The position numbers were made by a program, and so were the translations under genes. DNA of 64,000 nucleotides from Trametes villosa (Eukaryota; Basidiomycota; Agaricomycetes; Polyporales; Polyporaceae), in assembly GCA_002964805.2 (NCBI GenBank), contig PUDQ02000033.1, forward strand, positions 930,001-994,000. Direction: 5' to 3'. Numbering within the stretch: the stretch's first letter is position 1; each line of letters opens with the position of its first letter. Below the pieces are notes generated by a model. That model saw nothing but the letters and a program-made list of their open reading frames with translations, was not told where the DNA came from and ran no database searches. This document shows positions 44,489-55,973 of the stretch, in pieces.

Positions 44489-45339
44489 GGCAGGGTGCGG
44501 CAGGGATGCGGCCCTATGGGCGCCTATGCGCTCCTCTGCGGCACTGCGCCGGCGCTGCGTCACTTTTACCGTGCCCGCGTGCTCAAGGCGCCAGCGCCTC
44601 GAGGCCGGCGTTCACTCAAACTCACACCTCAACAGCAACGCACGCAAAGGCCACAACCTAGGTGGCAGACACTACGTCAATGAATACGACTATCAAACTA
44701 GGGGCAACTTCATCAACGAGGACTGGGAGATAGCGACGAGTTGTCATATTGGCATCCGGAAATTAAACCTCCCTACTACATGATACATCTCGAGCCCGAC
44801 TCATCCGTTGAGAAGCACATACCAGCAGAAGCGCATTTTGGTTTCCCCATCCGCGCCCCGCCCCTAGTCGAGACTAGAGACGGCACACAGAGGGTACTTA
44901 TCCCGAGGACCACGTAAAGGTATGCGCCAGGACCGAAGTCCCTCCCTCGAGACGCACCTTTGTATTCGCCCTCTTGTAGGACGATAAGACCCGTCGTCTT
45001 GTAGAATGTACCACCCAGCTTCGGTCTCAACGGGTGGAAGACGGGAATGAGGGGCAAACGTCGCCTCCCAGAGGTACTTATCCCTACGGCGGCGGGAGGC
45101 TGACAGGAGGCTGACAGTCTCAGCAGACAGGATCGGGACGGCGTTCCCAGACGGTCTGTGTCAGCCTCTCGATCTTCGGCCGAGAAGCGACAGCACACTC
45201 GGAATGCGTACAAAGCAGCGACACTACTTGCCACCTTGGAATATCCCTTCATGAGTACAGTAATTTCCAGGCTGCAAGCACGATTACAGGGGACGGAGTA
45301 CATATAGCTGAGGACGGCGTACATGTTTCGAAAATGCCA
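44489..45339. other. Gene-poor region downstream of membrane-protein gene
   Basis: A 182-codon minus-strand frame (45324-44776) begins 16 bp after the stop of the neighbouring gene; it has no recognisable sequence and is more likely 3' UTR. GGGATAAGTACC occurs twice on the minus strand (near 45075 and 44900). GGCGCCTATGCG at 44519 is a further partial copy of the inverted repeat to the left. Confidence 0.3.
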
Positions 45340-46551
45340 CTATGAGGGCCCCGGGGTGTACGCTGGAAGGATCTCCGACCCTCCACCGCCGTGACGGTCC
45401 GAGAACGCCTCCACGTCATGGTACATGGGCTCCTCCCCCTCAGTACTTGGTGGTCGCATGTATGACATGAACGTGCGCCGCCGTGCTGTTGAAGCCGCAG
45501 GAGGATGTTCGGAGTGTGATGGTGCCGTGGCGTTGCCTTCGCTGGGCGACGAGGTTGCAACTCCAGAGGAAGTGATCTGGCTCATAGTGTCGTCTCCTGA
45601 CGACCCCGAGAGTTCCCGGCTTGGGCGCGGCGCCTGCGGCATAAGCGCAGGGTTTTGGGTGTATCCATGCAACGAGGGCGAGGAAGCCGCTACGAATGGC
45701 ACGATAGCAGGAGGAGCGTCTGGGATACACCGTCAGGATGGAACCAGATTCTATACAGCGGCGGGACTTGCCTTGGTGTGCTTTGGTTCCATAGCCGAAC
45801 TCTCCTGAAGGCCGACGATTCCGCCGCCAGTACAACGCGGCGATGATCAAGCAAAGGACCGCAAGTCCGCCCACGACACCACCGACAATCGCGCCTGTAG
45901 GCGCGGTTTGTTTAGTGTCCGCTGCGACAGGGCCGACAGTAGGAGGTGGTAAGGACGTGCTTGTAGCAGAGTCCGACGGCTGGGACGAAGTGGACGTCCC
46001 GGACGCAGTCGGTGCGACGGAAGACGACGAGCCTGATGCGGCGAGCGGAAGGACGTCGATTGAATACTGCAGGTAGTCCAGGTAGTAGGGCGCCGCCGAA
46101 CTTGCGTGCGAGATGTTGATAGTGAGCGTATGGTTCGTCAAGGGCATTGTGGGCGACTTGTAGAACATCACTGCGTCCGAGCGGTCTGTGGTCTGCGGCG
46201 CAGTAAACGTGGAGGGATCGCTGCCGTCCACGCTGTAGACGGACACCGGGGGATCGGCGCCATCGGGCGTGTTCACCACGCTTCCGAACACAGCGATGTT
46301 GGATCCTACAAAACCACTGTCTTTTTCAGCATAGCAACCGGACGGGCTTGTGAAGCAGACGCACCGTTGAAGCTGAACGTGACGCTTGCACCGCTCGCGT
46401 TGCACCCAGTGAGAGTGGTCAGGTAGACGGACCCAAACAGCGTGCTGGACTGGTTGAAGAACCACGCCGGCCCCGCCGTCGGAGATGGCGACGGCTCGAT
46501 GTAGTGGACCGTTTGCGTGGCCGCAGAATCAGCGTAGGAGAACTCCGCCAT
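45340..46551 (-). CDS. Single-pass membrane protein with Ser/Thr-rich ectodomain
   Basis: Basidiomycete-type cell-surface protein of unknown role. Exons (minus): 46551-46365, 46305-45772, 45719-45340 (366 aa). The N-terminal about 170 residues look like a beta-rich ectodomain (SSTLFGSVYLTTLTGCNASG; GSNIAVFGSVVNTPDGADPP; LTNHTLTINISHASS with N-glycosylation sequons NHT and NIS). A Ser/Thr-rich stalk (about 180-215) leads to one helix IVGGVVGGLAVLCLIIAALYW followed by WRRNRR, so the C-terminal about 120 residues are cytoplasmic. The layout resembles Mid2-like sensors. No signal peptide is visible at the chosen ATG, so topology or a missing 5' exon is uncertain. Intron 2 (45771-45720, 52 nt) uses a GC donor with otherwise perfect context (AAG/GCAAGT). 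Confidence 0.75.
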
Positions 46552-47277
46552 GGCTTCCGGGCGTGACCGCGAGCAGAGTGGTGGGCGGGAGAACGCGCGA
46601 AGGGATCGGCGCAACGATTTGCGGGCTGCGCACGACGGGCGGGTGGTTGAGAAGAGATGAGAAGCTCTCAGCGTCCCGAGCCATCATCATGCCAATGTGG
46701 CCGCCCTTGTGCCGCGCCGTCTAGCTTAGATTTAGGCTAGCCGAAACCACATGCTGTGTACGTACCAACTAGTGGAGATTCCCACCATTAAGTTGAGTGC
46801 CGCTCACGGCGTCCACCTCGGAAGGATAGTAGACTGCAGACCAAGACAAGGTGAAGGACTCGGAATAATGGTAGGGAACTAGAGCAACGCGTTGAGGAAC
46901 GAACCCATGGACACACGATGCTCGTCAAGCATGCGGTGCTTGTCTCGATTTGGCAGGCATCGTTGTTCGACCCAGTGAGGTATCGGACATCGACCTAAGC
47001 ACAGCCTACTCTCCGCAGGTACGTGTCAGTGAACAAGCAATATATGGTATTTGCACGAAACCAAGACATTTATACAGCAAGAGTCCTAGACGATACATCG
47101 CGGATTAAGCAAGACAGCAGGGCGGTAGTACGATAGCAATTACTACTGCAAACGGAGCACAGATGTAAGAGCGAATCACAGACATAAGTACAAGAGGCAA
47201 AACGGGAAAGGATGCGCGGTAAAGTAGATCGTTGCGACAAACCATTGCAGAGTTTCTACGCGTCCATTGGTAGACGT
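46552..47277. promoter_or_regulatory. Intergenic region Crb2-like 3' end / membrane-protein promoter
   Basis: 726 bp on the minus strand between the Crb2-like stop and the membrane-protein start. No coding signal. It would hold the terminator of one and the promoter of the other. Confidence 0.35.
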
Positions 47278-50200
47278 TCAGGTGGAGGAAGTGGGGAACA
47301 GTCGCCCCGAGATGAGGCAGCTCTTGACCCAGTTCACGTCGACGCAGTTAGGGACGTTCCGGAACCGCGCGCCGTCGGTTTTTTCGCGGATGACGATGTA
47401 GTTGTAGTTGTCCAGCTTCTGCGATGCGTGCTTCTCGTCCGGCACTGCCTCGACCGTCTCCGCGCCCATGCACAGGATGATCTGCGGGACAGCCTCCGCC
47501 TTGCCCCACTCCTTGGTCTGCGCGTCGGAACGTGTCAGCTATGGTGGTCAGCTATATAGGCAAAGGGCTCACGCACCTTCTTCCCCTTACCGCGGCAGGG
47601 CATGAACTCGGGCCCAATGCAGAGGATCTTCTTCTCCGAGAAGACCCTCGCTGGTACGAGGTTCTCAGTGATCCCCGTCAGGTACTGCGTGCTGTTGCCC
47701 CAGTCGAGGTCGACGAGCTGCGAGACGCGGGTGCTCAAGTGGTCCGAGTACCCGGCTGGAAGGAGATACGGCTGCCAATCCAGCTCCTCGTTCTGTCGTG
47801 CCAGCCTTCAGTACACGACACAGGACCGCGACATATAGACACACTCACCTCACGGATGCAGTTCGTCACCCACTCGACCGACAGACACGGGATGCCCAGC
47901 GCGAGCGCGATCAAGAACTTCGGCTTCTGGTGGTTGTCATCCGAGATCAAGAACGCCTTCTCGATATCCGCACGCTCGCGCCACTTCACGTCCTCCTTCC
48001 GGAGCACCCACCGCTGGCCCTTCTGGCCCACCGCGCCGTCCATCGCGAACAGCGCCGACCAGTCGTCGAGCACCACCCCACCGTTCCGGCGAATATCCGG
48101 AATCAGCGCCTCCCGCGTCGGGCCGAGGTTGCTCGGGGACGACGTGATGACCAGCCCCGTCTTGTGCAGCGGCAGCTTGCGCGACGGGCGCGCGGAGCCC
48201 TCGCTCGGCGCCGGGGTCGCGTTCTGCGCCGGGGGCGTCTTCGGCTGCACCGCGGGCGAGATCGCGTCGTCCGTGAGCACGCGGTCGCCCCACTCCGCGC
48301 CGACCGTGCGCGACGCGAGGCGGAGCGTCTGCACCTTCACCCTCTCCTCGCCGTCCTCGTCGAGGTCGAGCGTGAGCGCGTCCTCGGCCTGGTGGCCCGT
48401 CGCGCCGCACGGCGGCGCCGCGACGACCCGCGCGCGCGTCTTCGGCGCGATGAGCACGTTGTCGCCCGCGCGGAAGCGGCACGCGCGCAGGAAGCGGAGC
48501 TCGAGCGGCGCGCTGTCGCCGTCGTCGAAGTTGATCTGGTAGAGCCCCGGCGTGAGCTGCTCGTGCACCGTGCCCGCGTAGTAGTGCCCGTCCTTGCGCC
48601 AGAGCGCGATGACGCGCGTCGCGGTGCTGTAGGAGATGCGTGCGCTGGACCCGGACTTGAGCCGTTTCGTGGGGCGTGTGGCGGGCGTGGCGAACTCTTG
48701 CTTGGGTGTCCTCCCGGACGAGTTCTTGCGTGCGGAAGAGGAGATGGTGCGCTTCCGCTTGCCGCCCCGCGCAGGCCTGGAGCTCGGACCGGGCTGGTCA
48801 ACGTCCATCTGGTCGTCAGCCGGTACCGTGTCCCCGTCGTCGTCGTCAGCATCGGGAACGATCGCATCCTCATCCTGGTCGTCGGAGCTCTCATGCAGCC
48901 GCCCCTTAGCGGCGGTCTTCGCCTGGCGCGGAGCCGAACGCGTCTTCGGGGGCGGCGGCGCGATCTGCGCCTCAGGCGTTTTCGGCTTCGCAGTCTTCGG
49001 CTGCACCTCCGCGTCCTGGTACCGCTCCTGGGGATCGGAAGAAGGAATGACTGCGTCCCGCCACGACGTGCTCTTCTGCGCGGGACCGCTGTCGCGGATC
49101 AGGGCCGCCTTCTTCGGGGACTTGGGGGACTCCGCATCGACCGCCTTCCGCTTGCCCTTCGCCTTCGCCGACGGGACGGTAGCTGCAAGAGGGACGTCCT
49201 CCTCTTCATCGTCGTCGTTTTCCTCCTCTTCCTGCACTGTCTCGACCGACGGGGCAGTCACCTCCCTGGTGACTGCCCGCAACACCTCGTCCTCGGACTG
49301 CAGCCCGCGACGAGAGCGCGGCTTGACAGGAGAAGACTGCGCGGTGGGAGGGCCCGCCGGAGGCGACATGGGCGGGTCCGAGTCTGGCACGATGCGTGTC
49401 TCCTCCGAGTCCGGCACGATCTCCGAGCGGGGAGACGGACGTCGGGCTCGGAGCGACTGCAACTTGCGCGTAGCCGTGGGGAGGGTGCGTCGGGGAAGCA
49501 TAGGCTCCACGCTCTCCGGCACCACGGACTCATGCGAAGGCTGGGTCGGGTTCGTCGTCACCGAGATCATGGGCGCGGAGTTGTCGACGACCTGCGTCTC
49601 CTCCGTGGTCACTGAGATCATGGCGGCAGAGTTGTCCAGAACCTGTGTCTCTTCCACCTCGGCCTGTCCAGCTGTTGTGTTCGCGACCGCGTTACCGTGG
49701 GCTAGCTGCGTGGGCGGGGCAGGACTGGGCTTGATGTCGAGGTAGCGATACCGCTTGTGAGGTGCGATCAGGCCGAGAAGCCCGCGAGGAGCAGTGGAAT
49801 GGGTGGTAGAGTTGGTAGTATCCGCGGAGCGGACAGAGCGCGGTCCCGAGGGCACGGACGGGAAGACGACTTGCCCATTCTCGTTGTAGAGGTCGTGGTT
49901 CTCGAGGATGGACGACGCGTCCCTTTCGTATGTTGGCTTGGAATAGTCCACGGGTTGTGTCTCGCTTATGTCGGCGTGCGCAGGCTGAGTTGCCTCATGC
50001 AGTGGAGAGAACGGGTCCTGGTTGACTAGTCGTTCGTAGGAAGACGAGGGCTCGGTGGAGACATCTGAGTGTTGTGTGGGAGGGAGGGCGTTCGAGTCCT
50101 GGTCTCCCTCGTCGACATCGGTATCCGTAGACGCGTTGTTCATGAGATCCGCAAAGTCTTCCGCAGACTGCGCCTGGCCAGGAGGGAAGAAATCGGAGGA

Positions 50201-50962
50201 CTGGGTGTCGCCACTGCTCTGCTGAGAGTCACTATCGCGGTACTGGGAGGCTTGCGCTTGAGACACGGACCGCGACTGGGATTGCGACTGGGAGTCTTTG
50301 GAACGAGAGGAGTTCGACGGAGTGCCCTCCACCAGGACTTTGGCAGGCGGCGAGGGGGATCGGGTAGCGCGGTTACGCGGGCGGTTCGCCCACATGTTGG
50401 AGACAGGAGGAGGACCGTCTTCGCCTTCGGAGAGAGATTGAGAGTCGTCTACTAGTCGTGACAAAGGTATCTGGAAAGCCTTTGATTGCTCGATGTAAGC
50501 CGTGACGGGATCTCGCTCAGGCAATGGCCCAGCAAAGGAATCTTGTGACGCCGGTGAAGGAGACCTGCGCCGTCTACTCATCGGCGTTGGTTTGGCGGGG
50601 GTGGCCGCGGCCTGGGCGGCAGATGTCGGAGGTCGAGAGATGGGTAGGGAGGGATGCGCAAACGAAACGGCTTTTCCGCCTTTCGCTGAAGAGGGTTTGT
50701 TGACATTATTTGACAGGCCGGTAGCTTTGGGGCACGTTTTGTCCTCTGGATTCGTGACGGCCGCAACGACGACGTTGTCTGAGGGCGGTGAGGGATAAGA
50801 ACCGGCCTGAGTCCGACGAGGTGACCCATCCTGGGATGCAACAGGAGAGTGAGGCCTCCGCTGCGGAGGGGCAGGTGCGTTTTCCTTCTGAGAGCCCTCG
50901 TCGAAAGTGGGGTCCTGACTGTTGTACAGAGACTGTGTCTGCGTAGGCATGAGGCCGTTCAT
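47278..50962 (-). CDS. Crb2/Rad9/53BP1-type DNA damage checkpoint mediator
   Basis: Predicted checkpoint adaptor that binds modified nucleosomes at breaks and relays ATR/ATM-type kinase signals to effector kinases. Exons (minus): 50962-47849, 47792-47577, 47517-47278 (1,189 aa). The N-terminal about 700 residues are disordered and rich in SQ/TQ kinase sites (TQTQSLYNSQ near the start, ETQVL/ETQVV repeats around 445-470). The tandem Tudor region is at about 775-850 (ATRVIALWRKDGHYYAGTV, YQINFDDGDSAPLELRFLRA, RFRAGDNVLIAPKTRARVV), as in S. pombe Crb2. BRCT repeats occupy about 930-1189 (FLISDDNHQKPKFLIALALG, PCLSVEWVTNCI, then FRNVPNCVDVNWVKSCLISG). Identity as Crb2 orthologue rests on this order, since sequence outside the domains is not conserved. 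ACGCGT occurs upstream. Confidence 0.88.
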
Positions 50963-51737
50963 GTGGTAGTGGACGGAGTGCCCGCTGGAGTGCAGTGACC
51001 CATCGGATACGTGCGGCTCATCGGGAGCTGGAGAGTTTGGTTGCAGGTCTCGTGGGCGAAGAGCAGCTGCAAGGAGCAGGCTCGCTTGGGAGTCGTCATT
51101 TCTTGACGAGAGTTAGCCACAAGCCGGACAATACAAGATGAGCACGAACCTAGACTCGCTCCCACCGGATCCCATGGCCACGGCAATGTTTTCAGTAACG
51201 GTATTCCTGCGGTGCGGTACGATAGCGACGCGAACGACGCGTGGACGAGCCCGTTGGGTGCGGGGCAAGGATCGGCTTCGATGGCGGTATACTCGAGATC
51301 CTAAGTCCAAGATAGGTCATGCACAGCGAGATGATCCAGGTACAGGGGGTTTCCAAGAGGGAGGCGGAAGGTAGACAAGAGAGAGGTAAGCAAGGAAGAG
51401 TGCGTCGACGACGACTGCTGCTGTGAGGGACGGCGGGGGAAGCTGAAGCGATGTGCAGGGTCGACGATCTCGTCCCGTCTTTCCTCCCAGAAAGGCTAGA
51501 CTGTGGCTAAACGGAGAATGCCGAGACGCGATCACGTGAGTGTGACACCCCCAACGCGTCGGCTTTGGCGGGCAACTCAACCGGGCTCTCTCTCCGCCAC
51601 CTCGCCTCTTAACTGCGTCCACTAGCTGGTGTTTGCCTCTTCGCTGCTCTCCCTCCTCGCAGTGCAGGTCGCTTGCCCAACGCAGTCCACCCAGCTACAA
51701 TCTCCGTCGACACTCGTTACCCCACACTCCTTGTCCC
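50963..51737. promoter_or_regulatory. Divergent promoter region Crb2-like / membrane protein
   Basis: 775 bp between divergent starts. Exact ACGCGT hexamers at 51237-51242 and 51554-51559; the first is 275 bp from the Crb2-like ATG. An ATCACGTGAGTGTGAC sequence near 51531 contains an E-box (CACGTG). No coding exon identified, although a short minus-strand frame near 51.0-51.2 kb could be 5' UTR. Confidence 0.4.
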
Positions 51738-53786
51738 ATGGATCTCACCGACGCCGCCTTCCTACTCTCTCGCAAACAAACTAAGCCTTTCAACCCACCG
51801 GAGCACGCGCACGCCAACGTGGGTAAGGGGGATAAGCACCAGCAAAATCCACACAAGGCTCTACCCGATAATGATCTCGCCGAGAGGCCTCAGAAAGATG
51901 ACGACGACCACAAGTCATCCAAGGGGTCCGCCAAAAGCAAAAATAAGAGCAATCCCAACAAGGCCACTGAGATCAACGCGAACGCTGTCCCGGTGCCTGC
52001 TCCGGACACTGGAATGCCTGTGACCGCTATTCATCCTGGGATTCTGCCAGTCATTGCGGCACACGGACCGACAACTCTGACCATTCCCCCTGCCACTTTT
52101 ACTTCTGGGTTCTCTCCTCTGCCGCCTTTGTCTGCTCTGGCAACCTCGGCGACGCTCACTGGAAAGCTTGCACCCTCGGCGACCCCTGCCGATACCTCTC
52201 GGACTGTGAGCGCTGCCCATGCGGATCAGGCTAGCGGGAAAGCTGCTAAGCACTTGCCTGTCGTCTTGATCGTACTCGTCTCTGTCGGCATTGGCTTCCT
52301 CGCTCTGGGGGCTTTCATCATCTGTCGGGCTCGTAAGCAGCCACGCAAACGCTCCTGTCCCAGGCCGTCTCAGCCAATCTTCCAGGACCCGTTCGCTGAC
52401 GAAGAAAAGGACATGAAAGTGGAGGAAGAGTCTCTCTTTGGCGGGAAGGAGCGCGGGTCAGCAGTTGCCCGTCCCAACAGCAACGGCCTCTGGACCTGGA
52501 CTCAGTACACTCCCAAGCAGTCGTCCCAAGCACTTGGAGCTGGCACTGGTGCTCTTACTGCTTACCTCTCGTTCCCTGAGCCACCGAAGGCCATGCCGGT
52601 AGCACCTCTGGCGAAATCCGCTCCCCCTCCCGCGCCCGCTCCCGTGCATGTCCCTCTCCCGCCGGTCCCTCCACCTGCAAACCCGCCTCTGCAGCAGATG
52701 CAGAGCGCCCTGTCTCGTGCCGCCAACCGAGTCTCCGCTCTCTCTATGTCGATCTACCCGGCCTCTCCCCAGTCTCACAGCGGCATCGGACTCGCCATTG
52801 GCGGGCAGTCTCCCCTCACGGCAGATGGTACTCCCGTACTGCAACGCAAGCCGTCCGCCAACCGTCTTTCGAAGGGTCGGCGCAGCATGCGCCACAGCGT
52901 CGCCGCGACCGAGTACCTCGACGCGGACATATACGGCGGCGCAGACATCGCATCCCCCTTCATCGCCAGCCCTCAGGTGCCCCCACCGGTGCCGCCGCTC
53001 GCCACGCTGCCCAAACCCGCCCTCCGCAAGTCGACGTCGATCAGCACCAACAACCACGGCCAGGGCCAGGGTAGCCGCGCCCGCGTTAAGGGCCCATACA
53101 ACCCAGGGACCGGCGGGGCTGGCCTCCGCTCGTCCTCGACCGTCGCGGGAATCACGACCCTCGCGCGCGGGAACCGCACCTCGGTGATGGTGCCCTCGAC
53201 GGAGTCGCAGTACGTGCTGCCGCCGCTCTCGCCTGCGCTTAAGTCGCCCGCGCGCCGCGAGCGCGACACGCGCGCGCTCGCCTCCGCGATGGGCCTCGCC
53301 ACCCCCGACCCCGACGCTGGGCCTGGCGGGGAGTACCTGCTGTCGCCGCAGCCGACGCTCTACCCGGACGACTCCATCACGCTCGCGGGCGACCGCCAGC
53401 GCACGCGCCAGAAGTCCTCGCACGCGCGCGCGCAGAGCGTCGCCTCGCCCGCCGTGCCCGCTGACGCCGCGCCGATGAGCCCGGGGATGGAGGCGAGCGC
53501 GCGCCTGGGGAACCTCATGCTCGCCGAGTTCACGAGCATGGCGTCGCTCCCGTCGACGGCGGCGCTGCCGGCGAGCGGGTCGCGGGCGCGCGTGGTGCCG
53601 CGGAAGAACGTGAGCGAGCGGCCGCCGCGCGTGCCGTCGCCGCCGCCGCTGCCGAGCCTCGCGCAGATGGCGATGGCGCACGCGAACGCGGAGGAGTATG
53701 CGGACTATCGGAGCCCGACGTATAGCATCTATGGGCTGTATGAGGCGGAGCGGAAGAGTAGGATGCCGAGCGAGGCGGGGTTCTGA
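51738..53786 (+). CDS. Ser/Pro-rich single-pass membrane protein
   Basis: Intronless frame of 682 aa with start MDLTDAAFLLSRKQ at the first good ATG (CCATGG context). An upstream in-frame ATG-less extension exists. Residues 1-170 are charged then Pro/Thr/Ser-rich. One strong transmembrane helix follows (about 176-198, LPVVLIVLVSVGIGFLALGA) with a basic stop-transfer RARKQPRKR. The long cytoplasmic tail is Pro/Ser-rich with PPVPPP and PPPLPSLAQ segments, which could bind SH3 or WW partners. The C-terminal YADYRSPTYSIYGLYEAERK is well ordered in appearance and probably the most conserved part. No signal peptide. Conserved basidiomycete proteins with this layout exist but I know of no function. 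Confidence 0.75.
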   Translation: MDLTDAAFLLSRKQTKPFNPPEHAHANVGKGDKHQQNPHKALPDNDLAERPQKDDDDHKSSKGSAKSKNKSNPNKATEINANAVPVPAPDTGMPVTAIHPGILPVIAAHGPTTLTIPPATFTSGFSPLPPLSALATSATLTGKLAPSATPADTSRTVSAAHADQASGKAAKHLPVVLIVLVSVGIGFLALGAFIICRARKQPRKRSCPRPSQPIFQDPFADEEKDMKVEEESLFGGKERGSAVARPNSNGLWTWTQYTPKQSSQALGAGTGALTAYLSFPEPPKAMPVAPLAKSAPPPAPAPVHVPLPPVPPPANPPLQQMQSALSRAANRVSALSMSIYPASPQSHSGIGLAIGGQSPLTADGTPVLQRKPSANRLSKGRRSMRHSVAATEYLDADIYGGADIASPFIASPQVPPPVPPLATLPKPALRKSTSISTNNHGQGQGSRARVKGPYNPGTGGAGLRSSSTVAGITTLARGNRTSVMVPSTESQYVLPPLSPALKSPARRERDTRALASAMGLATPDPDAGPGGEYLLSPQPTLYPDDSITLAGDRQRTRQKSSHARAQSVASPAVPADAAPMSPGMEASARLGNLMLAEFTSMASLPSTAALPASGSRARVVPRKNVSERPPRVPSPPPLPSLAQMAMAHANAEEYADYRSPTYSIYGLYEAERKSRMPSEAGF

Positions 53787-55945
53787 GGGCAGATGTCTGA
53801 GGAGGGGGCGCACGAGGAGCGACGCGGCGCAGCTCAGCCCTGGGTTGGCTGGACCACCACCGAGCAGACACGATATCGACTCTGACCGCCGGACTAGTAC
53901 TCTATAGAGGTTAACGCACATCATGTACATCCAGACTACTCGACTGTAGCATCGAAGCTAGCTTGTAATCTGACAAACGGCTATGCTTCGTCAAGTTCCC
54001 GCCCGTGAGGAATGACCGAGACGTGATGGGGTACGAGCCCGGGAGCACGGCGTACTCGCTCGAGGGCGTCTTGCACACACTCGAGGTGCCCTCGGAGGAG
54101 TTCGAACTCGACACTAGACCGAGACGGTCAACATCATCATCTCCGTGCGCGACGGTAAGATCTTCATCTGTGCGTACGTACTGCAGCCACGACTGAGGTG
54201 GGCACGGCGGCTTGTGCCAGCGAATGGATGGTGACCCGGGGTACATGCATGTATTTTCTGGACCGAGTTGCAAGTTAGACACAAGGTATCCGCTGACTAT
54301 TGTGTATTTCACAGGCTACGAGACCGCCATGTCGCTGTTTGCGTCCAGTGTACATTCGACACAACAGGAGCGTCCCAAGCATCCTGGCAACGCAGCAGCT
54401 TTCAGGCCAACTGGCCGCCAAGTACACTCCTCGGCTCCGGCAACCACGGCCTTTGGTCGGCCTTGGTTCGAACTTCGAGGCTCGCGCGCCTCGGAAGCCG
54501 AAAACCTTAAACCAACTCATCAACGCCCCCGCCAGGGCCACTCCCGTTGGATAGCCACGAAAATCCCGGTGCGCCTTTGCATACTCGAAGCAGATGCGAC
54601 GGGCAGCTGACGATTACTCGGCAGCTCGTTCGTTCAGTCGAGCATGGCACTCAGCCATGCAGATTCGGTTCCTGTCGTGGACTCGGATGGTATCTTGCGA
54701 CCTGGTTCGAGCGTATACTTGAGCGCGGTTGTACCCGCTCTTCAAGTTTCGAAGCCGTCGTTCGGCTTCTCTGGGTAGAGAGTTCGCCGAGAGGGCTGCT
54801 AGCGGGAGGTCGTAGTCGGAAGCCTCGTCGACGTGTCGCCGGGGCGAGTGGCCTCCGTCGAGGTGCTCGTCGACAGGCGTGATCCTCGTCGACATGCTCG
54901 CCGACGGGAATGCCTCGCCCTCGCGGTTGCTCGTCCACGAGTGCCTCTTCTCAGAGAAGTTCGCCGACGATACTCTGGACTGCTGAAAGAGACATTTCAA
55001 ACACTGCATGTAGCAATCTCACGTCGACTTACCTGTACATCACGAATGATTATACATGTAACGGGTTGAGGCTATGATACGCACAGTGTGTTTGCGACAG
55101 CGGCATTCCGACCCGGTGGGTGCGGGTACCGCACCTCGTGTCACATCCGCGGAGAACTTGCGATGAACTTGAATGTCGACTCACGCGCAGCGATGTGTCG
55201 TGTGCATGTGCGACCTCCATGTGCGTCCGCGGGCTCGCGCGAGGTTCGTGTGCATGATGCGATGCGCCTGTATGGAATACGACCGCCTGTGGGGATTCGA
55301 TTTGTCAGTTTCTCGATGGCACAATAGAGTAAGCATGGGGATGTGGACTAGGAAGGGTTTGCGTTGCCGCAGACGACGTCGGAGGCCCTTCCGAGATTCA
55401 GTGCCAATACAACCTCACGCCCTGATAGCGCAAACAGAACTACGTTGAGCGACATCCAGTTGCGATAGTACCGTCGTCGCAATGATTGCAATGGTCGCAA
55501 CGGGGTGTTGCGCAGCGAAGATGCGACTTCTCTTGGTCGACGGGATGCATGCACTTCAATTTCAGTGGGCGCAGCCGGCAGACACGAGTGTACGCCCTCT
55601 TTCAAAGGAATCTTGTAACATTATGTCTCGACCTGGCAGGGAGCCTGGTCAGCGAAGTCGGCCGGCAGAGAGATGGTTCTGTGGCCTTGGTCGAAGGGAC
55701 GACACAGCACGCGCAGGTGTGTCCGAGGCACACATATCTTCGGATGAATGAGACTGAGGCATTGTTAGGGGGTTCACAGATCGAGTACGATGTCGGCGAC
55801 GCTAGAGACTCTGAAAGAGAGCGGAGGTCTCCACGCCTTCGGCACCTGGGAGGTATGGTCGACAGCAGGCTGAGAGTCGGCAAGAAGAACTCTAGTGCTT
55901 GAAGTCGCTGGTGGCTAGTTTCTCGGATTTCTCGGAGTGCTGACC

Positions 55946-55973
55946 CCGGGGCAGCACAATTGTGCTGCCCCGG
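55946..55973. repeat. Perfect 28-nt palindrome
   Basis: CCGGGGCAGCACAA followed by its exact reverse complement with no spacer (centre between 55959 and 55960). The 14-bp arms are checked base by base. It is about 50 bp outside any gene signal and could form a cruciform or bind a dimeric factor. Confidence 0.8.

Noticed and set aside
44776..45324. 182-codon minus-strand open frame
   Set aside because: It starts 16 bp after the stop of the membrane-protein gene on the same strand, has no recognisable sequence and no splice signals; most likely 3' UTR.
47798..49615. 605-codon plus-strand frame antisense to the Crb2-like gene
   Set aside because: Arg-rich shadow of GC-rich Ser/Pro/Ala codons; the opposite strand encodes clear Tudor and BRCT domains.
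52458..53930. 490-codon antisense frame over the Pro/Ser-rich membrane protein
   Set aside because: Arg-rich shadow; starts with a non-coding-like segment and shows no domain.
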